Shown here: positions 1 through 9,091 of the stretch, one piece after another
How the letters are laid out: each line of letters opens with the position of its first letter
How positions within the stretch are numbered: position 1 is the stretch's first letter
Assembly: GCA_030430165.1 (NCBI GenBank)
Contig: JAUIGL010000052.1
Span: forward strand, 1-46,432
Source: a bacterium
Lineage (GTDB): Bacteria; Desulfobacterota; Binatia; HRBIN30; CADEER01
Reading direction: 5' to 3'
Length of the DNA: 46,432 bases
Notes under the pieces: model-generated
The model's input: only the letters and a program-made list of their open reading frames with translations
Database searches by the model: none
Told to the model about the DNA's origin: nothing
Translations under genes and position numbers: made by a program

Positions 1-466
1 GCTTGCCGAGCTTCGATGCGATGTTCCAGATTGCCGGCGATTTGCGCATCGTCGAGTTGAAGAGAACCTCGTCCCCGTGGTGGCGGCGTACGAAGCCGAG
101 CAGACCGTGCACCTCGGGAAGCTGGCCAGTGGCAAAGCTGGTCCAGATCCGCGGCGAGAGCGGCGGCAGCCCGGCGGCGAGGACGTCGACCGTGCCGATG
201 ACGCCCTCCTCGGCGAGGCGAGCGAAGGTCGGCACCAACCCGCTGCGGATCATCGAGTCGAGGAAGGCCGGCGGCAAGCCATCAATGCCGAGCACCACCA
301 ACCTGCCCTTGGTCGGCGCGGTCGCCGCCTCGCCGACGACCCGCACGCCGCGCTCCGCGCCGCTGCCGTCGGAGCTGCAGCCGAGCCACGAGACCGCCAA
401 AAAAGCCAGCAATACCAACGGTCTGGGACGCTTCCCCGCAAGGCGGAAGCTTGAGACGACCGACAT
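1..466 (-). CDS. Alkaline-phosphatase-fold lipoprotein, 5' part
   Basis: Partial: the gene starts at ATG 466 and runs off the left edge. The first ~155 residues show a lipoprotein signal (hydrophobic LVLLAFLAVSWLGC, Cys about residue 30), then a beta strand plus metal site of the type I phosphodiesterase/AlkP fold (RLVVLGIDGLPPAFLDSM). After it comes the nucleophile-loop region PPLSPRIWTSFATGQLPEVHG, where a Thr or Ser would be the nucleophile. Family knowledge: such proteins are metal-dependent phosphodiesterases or phosphotransferases outside the cytoplasmic membrane. The substrate is unknown. It lies divergently from the next gene, within a surface-glycan locus, so a role in modifying or trimming a surface polymer is an inference. 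Confidence 0.75.
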   Translation of the reverse strand, partial: MSVVSSFRLAGKRPRPLVLLAFLAVSWLGCSSDGSGAERGVRVVGEAATAPTKGRLVVLGIDGLPPAFLDSMIRSGLVPTFARLAEEGVIGTVDVLAAGLPPLSPRIWTSFATGQLPEVHGLLGFVRRHHGDEVLFNSTMRKSPAIWNIASKLGK

Positions 467-563
467 CGTTTGCTACATACCCGTCATTTTAGCCCGCCTC
501 AACTGACCTCGGAGGAGCAGGCGACGGCGGGGCGACCCACCCAACCTCGCCCGGCGCCTTGCC

Positions 564-2720
564 ATGACTGCCTCGCAACCAATTGCTCGCAAGCTGCTGG
601 AAGGGTGCGCGGTCATCGCCCTGTACGCGCTCGCGGCGCTGCTCCTGCTGTCGCCCGCGTTCGACAGCCCGTCGTCGACGGTAATCGATCCGGCAAGCGT
701 CGCCAGCCGCTTCTTCGCGGCGAGCACCGATTTCTTCATCTGGTCGCTGGCGTGGTGCTGGCACGCGCTGTCCTCGTCCGGGGTCTCGTTGCTCGACACC
801 AACATCCTGCCACCGACGCCAGACACGCTCGCCGCGGTCTTTCCGCCGCTTGGCCACCTGCCCCTCTACGGTCCGTTGCGCGTCATCCTCGGCAGCAACC
901 TCACCGCGCACCAGTACACCCTGCTGGCCAACTTCGCTCTCAGTGGGGCGAGTCTCTACGCGCTGCTGCGGCACCTGGGAACCGCCCGCTCGGCCGCCTT
1001 GTTCGGCGGCTTCGTCTACGCTCTGTGCCCGGCCCGAGTCTGGAGCACGGTCCATCCCGGGCTGACCGCGGGGCAGTACCTGCCGCTGGCCATCCTCTTC
1101 ATCGACCGGACGATCAGTGAGGGGCGCTGGCGCGACGCCGTTGCCGCCGGCCTCTTGCTCGCCTGGCAAGCCTCCTGCGCACTCGCCTACGCCATCCTCG
1201 TTCCGGTGGTCGCCGCCGGCGCTCTCGCCGCGGCTCTCAGCTCGCGGTCGGCGCGATCGCGCGCGCCGCAGGTCGCCGTTGCCGGCGCCATCGCCGCACT
1301 CGCGGTGGTTGCGCTGATGCTTCCGTCGAACGCGGCGATCGCCAGCGGACGCCTTGCAGCGCCGCACGACGCCGGCAACGATCTGGTGACACTGCTCGCC
1401 GGCGCGTTCGGCTCGCTCGGCGATCTCTTGTCGCGGCACAACCTGCCCGGCAGCGCGCCGCGGGTGAACCGCCTCAACCTCCCCCTCTTCGTCGGCTGGT
1501 CGACGCTGATTGCGATCGCTCTCGGCATCGCCCGCAGCCCGCGCAGCCGGCAACGCCCCTGGTTGTGGCGCGCCCTGCTGCTCACCGCGCTCGCCTCGGT
1601 CGGACTCGGCCTCGGCCTCAACTTGCCGGGCGGCGGAAAGCTGTGGAGCCTGATCCACTTCTGGGCTCCGCTCAGCAGAACCGAGGTGGTCGCCAGCGAG
1701 GTCGGTTTCGGCTTCATTCTCGGCGCCGCGATCTTCGCCGGGTTCGGTATCGAGCGCCTGCTCGAGCTCGCCGGCAGCCAGCGCAATCGAATCGCGGCCG
1801 GTGCAATCCTGCTGCTCTGCCTGGCCTGGGAAACCAATCTGCTCGGCGACCACATCGGTGTCGTGGCGCGCAGCCCGCGACCGCCACGGATCTACTCGAT
1901 TCTCCGCGAACGCCCTGCCGGGGCGGTTCTCGAGCTACCGCAGCGCCGCTGTCAGTACGGCGCCAGCCCGCAGCGCGCCCGCGCCATGTATCACAGCACG
2001 GCCCACTGGCGCCCGCTGATCGACGGCTACGGCCAGCTCGTTCAACCGAGCCGCGCCGAGATCGACTCACTGGTCAGCGTCGTCCCCAATCCCAAGGCGC
2101 TGGCAATCTTGGCGCGGACGACCGGCCTGCGTTACCTGGTGGTGCGCCCCAGCAAGCTCACGGTACCCGAGCGCAACCACTATCTCGAGCTCGAGACCAT
2201 CCGCGAGATCGCCTACGCCGACGGCCAGTGGCTCCTCGAAGTCGTTGCCCCGACCTACGGCGACCTCGCCGACCGATTCCTCGATCCGGACGACCGCGCC
2301 TCGACCCTGACCGGCACTCCTATCGATCGCTTGTCACCGAGCGATCGCGTTGCCGAAGTCGAGAGTGGGTTCAACGCCGAGCGCGGCTTCCCGGGAATGG
2401 AGCAGCAGGTCAACGTCGTCGTCCGCAACACCTCCTCGGCGACCTGGCCAGCGCTCGGCGGCTCGCCCGAACGACTGGTCCGATTGGCCGCGCGTTGGGT
2501 CGACGACAGCGGCGCAGCGCAACAGGCCGGGGAGTTTCCGCTCCCATTCGACCTCGAACCCGGCGAATCGGTATCGCTGGCCTTCTGCCTGGTCGCGCCG
2601 AAAAAACCCGGCGCCGCCCACCTCGAAGTCGGAGTCACCCAGGGAGACGACTGGTTCGCCGGCCCCGTCGGCCGAGCTACCGTCGAGCTAGGCGTCTGGA
2701 AACCCAAGCCCAACCAGTAG
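564..2720 (+). CDS. Polytopic membrane protein (GT-C/YfhO-like) with C-terminal Ig-like domain
   Basis: 718 residues. About ten or more hydrophobic segments fill residues ~15-430, followed by a soluble region of ~290 residues. The layout (first TM helix, periplasmic loop with WSLAWCWHAL and LFDxN-type motifs, then TM bundle) resembles GT-C or YfhO-like membrane glycosyltransferases. The end (NTSSATWPALGG, later PLPFDLEPGESVSLAF and DDWFAGPVG) is an Ig-like beta domain often seen in carbohydrate-related proteins. It is paralogous to the convergent gene at 2811-4982, sharing the SLAW.THAL, PTPDTLA/PAPDALA and TTGLRYLVV segments in the same order. The family-level call is moderate; donor and acceptor are unknown. 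Confidence 0.7.
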   Translation: MTASQPIARKLLEGCAVIALYALAALLLLSPAFDSPSSTVIDPASVASRFFAASTDFFIWSLAWCWHALSSSGVSLLDTNILPPTPDTLAAVFPPLGHLPLYGPLRVILGSNLTAHQYTLLANFALSGASLYALLRHLGTARSAALFGGFVYALCPARVWSTVHPGLTAGQYLPLAILFIDRTISEGRWRDAVAAGLLLAWQASCALAYAILVPVVAAGALAAALSSRSARSRAPQVAVAGAIAALAVVALMLPSNAAIASGRLAAPHDAGNDLVTLLAGAFGSLGDLLSRHNLPGSAPRVNRLNLPLFVGWSTLIAIALGIARSPRSRQRPWLWRALLLTALASVGLGLGLNLPGGGKLWSLIHFWAPLSRTEVVASEVGFGFILGAAIFAGFGIERLLELAGSQRNRIAAGAILLLCLAWETNLLGDHIGVVARSPRPPRIYSILRERPAGAVLELPQRRCQYGASPQRARAMYHSTAHWRPLIDGYGQLVQPSRAEIDSLVSVVPNPKALAILARTTGLRYLVVRPSKLTVPERNHYLELETIREIAYADGQWLLEVVAPTYGDLADRFLDPDDRASTLTGTPIDRLSPSDRVAEVESGFNAERGFPGMEQQVNVVVRNTSSATWPALGGSPERLVRLAARWVDDSGAAQQAGEFPLPFDLEPGESVSLAFCLVAPKKPGAAHLEVGVTQGDDWFAGPVGRATVELGVWKPKPNQ

Positions 2721-2735
2721 CCCTGGAAAAACACC

Positions 2736-2750
2736 GGCGGCAAAGCCGCC
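2736..2750. terminator. Hairpin between convergent genes
   Basis: GGCGGC-AAA-GCCGCC is a perfect 6-bp stem with a 3-nt loop, 15 bp past the stop of the plus-strand gene and 60 bp past the stop of the minus-strand one. No T-tract follows, so it is only a candidate bidirectional terminator. Confidence 0.3.
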
Positions 2751-2810
2751 GACCACCCCCAGCTCCCAGATCCCAGCCGCCAGGCACGGGCATAGGCAGC
2801 GGCAGAGGAG

Positions 2811-4982
2811 TTACCGAATCACCATCACCCGCACGCGCTCCGAAACGTCGGGGAACCAACTCTCCGCTCGAGCGACGCCGACCGCCAGGTCCATGGCCCC
2901 CGGGCGGCCGGGGAGACGAACGCACAGCGGCACCACCACCGACTCTCCCGGCGCGAGATCGTACGGCAGGGGCTGGGCCTGGCTGTCGCCTTCGACCAGC
3001 TCCCCCTCGGAATCCGTCCACAGGTAGGAAACGAAAACCTTGCGCGCGCGGTCGGCGGTCAACCCCGGCCAGGTCGTTCGCGACCGATTGGTGATCATCA
3101 CCTCGGCGCGGGTTCTGCCGCCGGCCGAACCCATCTCCGGCGGCAGATGGGTGAAGGCGATCCCGACTGCGCGATCATCGGGGCGCAGATCGACCAACGG
3201 ATTCTTCTCTGCTGTCTCCGCTTCGCTCGACGCAGACGCGGCGGATTCGATCAGGCGATCGGACCAATCTCCGTCGCCGGGAGGGGTCACTTCGAAGAGC
3301 AGATCGTGCCCGAAGAATCCGATTCGCGTCAGGCCTTCGACCTGCTGCCAGCGATGTCGCCAGGCACCGCGGCGATCGTTGAGATGCACGACGAGGTAGC
3401 GCAGTCCGGTGGTCCGCCGCAGCATCTCGAGCGCGCGGCGGTCGGGTAGCACGTCGGCCAGGGCACGCACCATCGCGTAGGTCGTCGGGACGCGGTCGTG
3501 GCTGCGGTATCCGTCCAGTAGCGGCTTCCAGTGGAGCGAGCTGCCGAGCTGCCGATCGATGATCAAGTCGGCCTCGTTGTCGGCGCAAGGGCTCATCGGC
3601 AACTCGAGCACCGGGCCGGGTGGCAGCTGTCCGAGCGCCGCGTACAGCGGCAGCTGATCCGCCGCGTGGAGCACGCGCTGGCGATCGAAGTGAACCGAGG
3701 GAGGTCGATAGTCGAGCACCAGCACCGCACCGATCAGCGCAAACAGGAAGAGCCCTGCGACACGGCGGCGCGCCAGCATCGCCCCCGGCAGCAACCGATC
3801 GACGCCGAGACCGACCAGAGCCGCAACCGGGACCATGACCGCCAGGGCGAAGCGCGACGGCGCCGGTCCGAACATCGCGAAGCCGGGAATCTGCGACAGC
3901 GCGACGCCGTACAGCGAGACCGGACCGACATAAAAGTCGGGCCCCAGGCTGAGCCAGGCGCAGAGCACACCGAGACCGAGCAAACGGACCGCGACGCCCC
4001 GGCGTGCGCGGTTGCGCAGCGTCGAGAACAAGCCGATCGCGGCGACCGCCAACGCCGGCAGGCCGAGGTAGAGCCCGCCGCCCGCGAAGCTCCAACCGAG
4101 CGCCGCGAGATACGGGGGGACCAGATAGGAGCGCCAACCGTCGGCCGAACCGAACGCGGCGAAGTCGTACATCGTGCGTCCGCTGTAGAGCCCTCGGGCG
4201 AGCAGATCGCGATACGGGTCGAGAAGCGCGGCGAACGCCGCGACGGCGACCAGCAGCAGCAACAGCGACACCGCCAGCCCTGCGAGCGAGCGCTCGACGC
4301 GCGAGGTCAGCAACGAGGTCAGCAGGTATCCGCCAATCGCGATCGCGAAGACGTAGGCGAGCTGCGTGCCGCAGTACATCTGCCAGGTCGTGAAGAGGAG
4401 AAAGCCGAGCGCGGCGCCGGTGCGCGGCCGTTGCAGCAGGCGGTCGGCGAAGAGGAGCGCCAGCGGCGCGAACTGCCCGCCGACGTAGAGCAGTTCGCCG
4501 AGCACACCAATCCGCGCCGGCGCAAAGGCGTAGACCCCGCCGGCGAGCAGTGCGGCCGGCCATCCGCACCCCCAGTGACGACAAAGCGCGTACATTCCGA
4601 CGCCGCACAAAACCAGGGAGAGGAAGAGAGTCGCCTGGTAGGCCAGCACCGGATTGCCGGTGAGGAGATACAGCGGCGCGAACCACGGCACCGCGCCGAG
4701 CATGGGGTCGGCGAAGGCAAGCGCGTCCGGCGCCGGGTGAAAGACGTTGGCGTCGAACAATCCGGCGGACGGAGAGAACAACGCGTGCGTATCCCAGGCG
4801 AGGATCCACATCACCCAGCGCGCAATCGGCCGCGACAGCGGCGAGCGCGGTGAGTACACCAGATCGGCCGGGTCGAGAAAGACGGGGAAGAGAATCACCC
4901 ATGTGGCGACCGCGAACAGCAGGGTGGCCGCTGCGTACTCGACGAGCGACGGACGCTGGCCGTCTGCTGAAGCTGGTGACAT
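2811..4982 (-). CDS. Polytopic membrane protein (GT-C/YfhO-like), paralogue of 564-2720
   Basis: 723 residues. The N-terminal half has many TM segments; the soluble C-terminal part ends in an Ig-like domain (ITNRSRTTWPGLTADR, PLPYDLAPGESVVVPL, AESWFPDVSERV). Shared order of motifs with the convergent neighbour: SPLSRPIARW..WILAWDTHAL, FDANVFHPAPDALAF, a TM bundle, GPVLELP, LLDGY, TTGLRYLVVHL. It starts 6 bp downstream of the sulfatase-like gene (stop at 4989) on the same strand, so the two are probably co-transcribed. Likely a membrane-embedded glycan-processing enzyme; the exact reaction is unknown. Confidence 0.7.
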   Translation of the reverse strand: MSPASADGQRPSLVEYAAATLLFAVATWVILFPVFLDPADLVYSPRSPLSRPIARWVMWILAWDTHALFSPSAGLFDANVFHPAPDALAFADPMLGAVPWFAPLYLLTGNPVLAYQATLFLSLVLCGVGMYALCRHWGCGWPAALLAGGVYAFAPARIGVLGELLYVGGQFAPLALLFADRLLQRPRTGAALGFLLFTTWQMYCGTQLAYVFAIAIGGYLLTSLLTSRVERSLAGLAVSLLLLLVAVAAFAALLDPYRDLLARGLYSGRTMYDFAAFGSADGWRSYLVPPYLAALGWSFAGGGLYLGLPALAVAAIGLFSTLRNRARRGVAVRLLGLGVLCAWLSLGPDFYVGPVSLYGVALSQIPGFAMFGPAPSRFALAVMVPVAALVGLGVDRLLPGAMLARRRVAGLFLFALIGAVLVLDYRPPSVHFDRQRVLHAADQLPLYAALGQLPPGPVLELPMSPCADNEADLIIDRQLGSSLHWKPLLDGYRSHDRVPTTYAMVRALADVLPDRRALEMLRRTTGLRYLVVHLNDRRGAWRHRWQQVEGLTRIGFFGHDLLFEVTPPGDGDWSDRLIESAASASSEAETAEKNPLVDLRPDDRAVGIAFTHLPPEMGSAGGRTRAEVMITNRSRTTWPGLTADRARKVFVSYLWTDSEGELVEGDSQAQPLPYDLAPGESVVVPLCVRLPGRPGAMDLAVGVARAESWFPDVSERVRVMVIR

Positions 4983-4988
4983 CGCCGC

Positions 4989-6803
4989 CTACTCGAAATC
5001 GTAGCCCAGGGCCTCGAGCCTCTGGCGCGTCACATCGTCGATCGCCCCCGCCTCGCTGCGCTTGGTGTCGACCGCGCGCGGACGCCACTCTACCCGCGAA
5101 GCCCACGGCGATCCGGTCACGTAAGAAGCGAGCACCTGGTCGAGCGTAAGAACCCGCTCGGGCGATTCCGGTCGGTTTGTGCTGAGTCTCTGGTAGCTCG
5201 GGATCATCGACGTCTCGAATCGCTCGCCCTCGCCGTAGACGACGAAACGACCGACGTAGCAGTCCTCGGACAGACGCAGCCGTAGGCAAGTCGCCGCCGC
5301 TCTCTGCAGCTCGGCGAACACCGGTCGCGCCGGCAACGCATCGGCGCTGCCGCTCAGCAGCGGAGCCAGGCTGCGGCCGTCCACCGCGAGTGGATTGGCC
5401 ACTCCCAGCAGGTCGAGCACCGTGGGAACCACGTCGACCAGCGAAACCGGCGGCTCGTAGTCCCCGCGCACCACCCTGCCCGGCCAGTAGAACGCCATCG
5501 GCACGTGCAGGACGACGTCGGCGAGCGTCTCGCCGTGGCCGATCGCGCCGCGCGGGTCGAACTCGTCGCCGTGGTCGGCAACAACCACCAGCAACGTCCG
5601 CCGCGACAGGTCGAGCGCCTCGAAGCGGCGCAGGAAGTCGGCAAACACGCGATCGAGGTAGTCGATCTCACCGACGTGCAGCGCTTCGAGCCGGCGCACG
5701 TGATCGGCGCTCAGCGGCAGAAAGCCGGCGTTGTGCATGTGCTCGACGTTCTGGCCTGGGCCGAGATCCTGGACCACGTCCTGGCCACGGTCGAACACCG
5801 CATCGGCGATCTCGCGGCTGCGCTCGTCGCGAACGATGTAGGGACTGTGCACCTCGTAGGAGTGCACGAAGAGAAGAAAGGGAGCATCGTCGCCGAAGCG
5901 CTCCAGCCAGTCGCCGGCCCGACCGAAGGTGTACGCCGCGTCGCCGAGAAAGGAGCTCTCGCCGCGTTCCGGCCCGTCGTCGTACCAGTCGAAGTCGCGA
6001 TCGAAGCCGAAGTCCGAGCTGACGAAGGCGTTCTCGGTGAAGGCGACGTTGAAGTAGCCGCGCTGGCGCAGCACGGTGGACAGAAGATCCGCCTCCACCC
6101 GCGAGTCGCGCAGACTGCCATAGACACCGTGCGTGGTCGGGTAGGTGCCGCTGAACAGCGAGGCATGGGAGACCAGCGTGTTCGGGTAGGTCGCGTAGGC
6201 GCGGCGGAAGTTGAAAGCACGCGACAGGAACGAATCGAGATTGGTGCTCGCCGCGGCGTATCCACCGAAGGAGCCGAGATAGGCAGCGCCCAGGGTGTCG
6301 AGCGAGACGACGATGACGTTCGGCGTGTCGGCGCCCGCCGCACCGACATTGCAGCGGAGGGACCCCCAGTAGCCGGTCGCCGCGGTCGGCGCCTCCAAGC
6401 GGAAGCGGAGCCGGCGCAGCGCGTTCGCCGCCGGCGGCAGCTCGACTCTCCGATCGACCCAAGAGGCCTCGCCGGGAGCGAGCTCGACCACAGCCAGGGT
6501 CGCCCAGCGGCCGTCCCGACGCGCCTCGACGACGAAGCGCAGCACCTCGGCACGCGGCTCCGTGGCCGAACCGACGCTCACCACGAGAGCGCCCGAGTCG
6601 CCCGGGCACACGCTCTCGTAAACCGCCCCCACCCCCGTGGCGACGGCGTCGCGCGTCGCGCCGGCAAGGCGGACCTTGGCTGAAGGCGCCACGACACCGC
6701 CAGCGTCGCGTAGGACCAGGCGCGGACCCACTGCCGGTTCGGGCGAAGCCGCGGCCATTCCCGCGGTCAGCAGAAGCACAGAGAGAAGCGACAATCGAGG
6801 CAT
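4989..6803 (-). CDS. Secreted sulfatase/AlkP-superfamily protein
   Basis: 604 residues from ATG 6803, chosen because it begins a clean signal peptide (MPRLSLLSVLLLTAGMAAA). An upstream in-frame extension runs through a repeat element and is not credible. An N-terminal beta domain (~20-190) precedes the sulfatase core: NVIVVSLDTLGAAYLG (metal Asp), YPNTLVSHASLFSGTYPTTHG (nucleophile loop), VVADHGDEF (metal Asp/His), GHGETL. The loop lacks the C/S-x-P-x-R formylglycine motif of true sulfatases, so a phospho-transfer or phosphodiesterase role is as likely as sulfate hydrolysis. Operonic with the paralogous membrane protein 6 bp downstream. Confidence 0.82.
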   Translation of the reverse strand: MPRLSLLSVLLLTAGMAAASPEPAVGPRLVLRDAGGVVAPSAKVRLAGATRDAVATGVGAVYESVCPGDSGALVVSVGSATEPRAEVLRFVVEARRDGRWATLAVVELAPGEASWVDRRVELPPAANALRRLRFRLEAPTAATGYWGSLRCNVGAAGADTPNVIVVSLDTLGAAYLGSFGGYAAASTNLDSFLSRAFNFRRAYATYPNTLVSHASLFSGTYPTTHGVYGSLRDSRVEADLLSTVLRQRGYFNVAFTENAFVSSDFGFDRDFDWYDDGPERGESSFLGDAAYTFGRAGDWLERFGDDAPFLLFVHSYEVHSPYIVRDERSREIADAVFDRGQDVVQDLGPGQNVEHMHNAGFLPLSADHVRRLEALHVGEIDYLDRVFADFLRRFEALDLSRRTLLVVVADHGDEFDPRGAIGHGETLADVVLHVPMAFYWPGRVVRGDYEPPVSLVDVVPTVLDLLGVANPLAVDGRSLAPLLSGSADALPARPVFAELQRAAATCLRLRLSEDCYVGRFVVYGEGERFETSMIPSYQRLSTNRPESPERVLTLDQVLASYVTGSPWASRVEWRPRAVDTKRSEAGAIDDVTRQRLEALGYDFE

Positions 6804-6901
6804 CGGTCGAGGCAGGCCCAGCGCGCCCCTGAGGGGACTGGCTGGAATAGCACAGCATAGCCGACACACCATGACCGATACCAGTCTCGACCGTCGCGAG
6901 T

Positions 6902-7155
6902 AGTGGGTCAGTTCGAAACCCAGAGAACGACCGAAGCGTTTCCACTGCGACCGATCCCTTGGAACGCTGCGAAGATATCTTGTGGGGCTTCGCCCCCATT
7001 TCGAGGGACCCTCATCCTGCCCTTCTCCCACAGGGAGAAGAGAATTCAGATGCCTCTCCCTGTGGGAGAGGTCGGCCGGAGGCCGGGTGAGGGACCCTCG
7101 AATGACCGAGCGTAGCGAGGCTCGGTTTAGTTCCGGAGGTCCGAACTGACTCACT
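6902..7155. repeat. MITE-like element with terminal inverted repeats
   Basis: The left end AGTGGGTCAGTTCGAAACC and the inverted right end AGTGAGTCAGTTCGGACC (7137-7155) form imperfect terminal inverted repeats about 250 bp apart. Inside are a second inverted pair (TCGAGGGACCCTCATCC near 7002 against GGGTGAGGGACCCTCGA near 7085) and two hairpins (TCTCCCACAGGGAGA and CTCTCCCTGTGGGAGAG). It encodes nothing convincing. It fills the gap between the divergent sulfatase-like and methyltransferase genes. No target duplication was recognised. Confidence 0.55.
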
Positions 7156-7224
7156 TCCCCGTCGAGCCGGCCAGCCGAGCCAGGATTGCTTGAACAAGGA
7201 CGCCGCTTCTCTTAACGTTCGCCA

Positions 7225-8028
7225 ATGCCCGCGCAAGTGTCCGAGCCGAGCTCCTCGCCGGAGTTCACCGGTGAACGCCCCGGTCGTGGCGACAACTTCG
7301 ATTACGACGAAGCCCGTCATTTCGCAGCCTACGACTACGCGCGTTCCATCGCCGGCGGCAAGCGGGTTCTCGATGCCGGCTGCGGCGAAGGCTACAACAC
7401 CCAGGCCCTCGCCGACGCGGCGGCAGAGGTCACCGGGGTCGACTACTCGAGCCAGGCGATCGAGTTCTGCAAGCGCACCTGGACCTCACCGAACCTGCAT
7501 TTCGAGCGCGTCGACTTCACTGACCCCGGCGACTTCGATGCCACCTTCGATCTGGTCGTGAATTTTCAGGTGATCGAGCACATCGAAGACGACCGCGCCT
7601 TTCTGCAGGCGCTGCGCGCGCGGCTGGCGCCCGGCGGGACACTCCTCTTGACGACGCCGAACCGGCTGATGTCGTTCTCGGAGAACCCGTATCACGTCCG
7701 CGAGTACACCGCCGACGAGCTGCGCGCCCTGCTCCAGAGCGTCTTCGGGTCGGTCACCATGCGCGGCATGCGCGGCAACGAGAAGGTGACCAAGTTCGAC
7801 GAAGCGCGCCGACAGTCGGTCGAACGCATCCTGCGCCTCGATCCCCTGGGGATCCGCAACCTTCTGCCACAGGGCGTCATCAACTTCGCTTTCGCCCGCC
7901 TGGCCAACGTCGTGCGGTCGCAGGCGAAGAGCTCTGCCGGCAGCGAAACGATCACGCCGCGGGACTTCTACGTCACCGACGAAGAGCTCGACCGCTGCCT
8001 CGACCTGGTTGCCCTCTGCTCGGACTGA
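7225..8028 (+). CDS. Class I SAM-dependent methyltransferase
   Basis: 267 residues. Motif I is VLDAGCGEGYNTQALA (~residues 48-63), followed by the acidic strand end GVDYSSQAIEF and the post-II region FDLVVNFQVIEHIEDD. PGGTLLLTTPN is the motif III region. This is the UbiE/type 11 methyltransferase layout common in polysaccharide clusters, where such enzymes cap or decorate sugars. The substrate cannot be read from the sequence. First gene of a plus-strand run with the acyltransferase (26-bp gap) and a second sulfatase-like gene. Confidence 0.85.
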   Translation: MPAQVSEPSSSPEFTGERPGRGDNFDYDEARHFAAYDYARSIAGGKRVLDAGCGEGYNTQALADAAAEVTGVDYSSQAIEFCKRTWTSPNLHFERVDFTDPGDFDATFDLVVNFQVIEHIEDDRAFLQALRARLAPGGTLLLTTPNRLMSFSENPYHVREYTADELRALLQSVFGSVTMRGMRGNEKVTKFDEARRQSVERILRLDPLGIRNLLPQGVINFAFARLANVVRSQAKSSAGSETITPRDFYVTDEELDRCLDLVALCSD

Positions 8029-8053
8029 GCGGGCGCGGCATCGCGCTGCACCG

Positions 8054-9040
8054 ATGCAACGGCAACGGCGGCTCAGCGAAATCGACGCCCTCAAGTCGGC
8101 GGCGATTCTCACGGTAGTCTTCATCCACTCCCTGCGCGCGTCGTGGGACCCCGGCTTCACCTACGCCGAGCGACTCCTCTCCGAGACCGCCCGCTTTGCC
8201 GTTCCCGCGTTTCTCGCGGTGTCCGGCTTTCTCTACTACTCCAGCCAACCATTGGGGGGCGCCGTGCTCGGCCGCCGGCTGCGACGCATCCTGGTTCCCT
8301 ATCTCTTCGTGTCTCTGGCCGCCTACGCCTTCGTGCGCGCCTATCCGCAGTGGGCCGCCACCGACTCGTTCTGGACCGGCCTCCTCCTCGGCACCACCTT
8401 CGGCCCCTACTACTACGTCTTCCTGCTCACCGAGTTCGTGCTCGCCACCTACCTGCTGTCGCGCATGCCGCGCACCTGGACGCTACCCGTCTTCGCGATC
8501 AGCTGCGTGGCGGCGCTCGTCCCCTTCCTGTGGTTCCGGGAAGGGGTTCGGGTCACCCTGTGGACACTGCGCCTGCCGCTGCTGTTCTCTTGCTGGTTCA
8601 TGCTCGGCTGGACCGCCGCCGCCTACGAGAGCCGAACCTGGGAGCTGACCGAAAAGCGGCGCGGCGCGATCTTCGCGATTTGGTTCGCGGTCGTCGCGAC
8701 ATGGCTGCTGCTCGATTGGACCGCGGCGCTGCCGCCGCGCTTGAGCCGCGCATCGAGCCTGTTTCTGATCGCCGCCAACATCGTCGGCCTGTTCACCGTT
8801 TTTCGCGGCGGTGCGCGCCACGCCGCAGTCGAAGGCCTAAGCGACCGGACCTACGCCATCTATCTGCTTCACCTCTTCTTCGTGTACGCTGTGTTGACCT
8901 GGTTCGGACAGGACCGGCACACGGCCGTCGTCGCTTCGACCGCGGCCGCATGGGCCGCCGGAGTGTTCGGCTCCCTGGCGGTCATCGCCTGCGTCCGCAA
9001 GCTCGCGCCCAACGCGTCGCGCGATCTGATCGGCTACTGA
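8054..9040 (+). CDS. Acyltransferase 3 family membrane protein
   Basis: 328 residues from ATG 8054, where the family's usual N-terminus begins (RRLSEIDALKSAAILTVVFIHS, with the conserved His after the first TM helix). About ten TM segments; VPAFLAVSGFLYYS is the second family motif. AT3 proteins (OafA/WecH type) move acyl groups across the membrane onto sugars. The conserved Arg-rich turn (GRRLRRILVPYL) is present. The length matches the membrane domain alone, with no SGNH domain. Likely O-acylates the glycan made by this locus. Confidence 0.85.
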   Translation: MQRQRRLSEIDALKSAAILTVVFIHSLRASWDPGFTYAERLLSETARFAVPAFLAVSGFLYYSSQPLGGAVLGRRLRRILVPYLFVSLAAYAFVRAYPQWAATDSFWTGLLLGTTFGPYYYVFLLTEFVLATYLLSRMPRTWTLPVFAISCVAALVPFLWFREGVRVTLWTLRLPLLFSCWFMLGWTAAAYESRTWELTEKRRGAIFAIWFAVVATWLLLDWTAALPPRLSRASSLFLIAANIVGLFTVFRGGARHAAVEGLSDRTYAIYLLHLFFVYAVLTWFGQDRHTAVVASTAAAWAAGVFGSLAVIACVRKLAPNASRDLIGY

Positions 9041-9091
9041 GCCGAGCGCCGTCTGGTGCCGCGAATCGGCATCCCCTATACTTCGCCGACG

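Noticed and set aside
489-1853. Long minus-strand ORF (454 codons) opposite the first membrane protein gene
   Set aside because: Arg/Glu/Gln-rich low-complexity composition typical of an antisense frame in GC-rich DNA; the plus-strand frame encodes a clear TM protein.
3175-5289. 704-codon minus-strand ORF overlapping two genes
   Set aside because: Spans two genes in a shifted frame and is Arg/Ala-rich without domains.
6804-7154. N-terminal extension of the sulfatase-like gene
   Set aside because: The extension reads through the MITE-like element; ATG 6803 begins a proper signal peptide.
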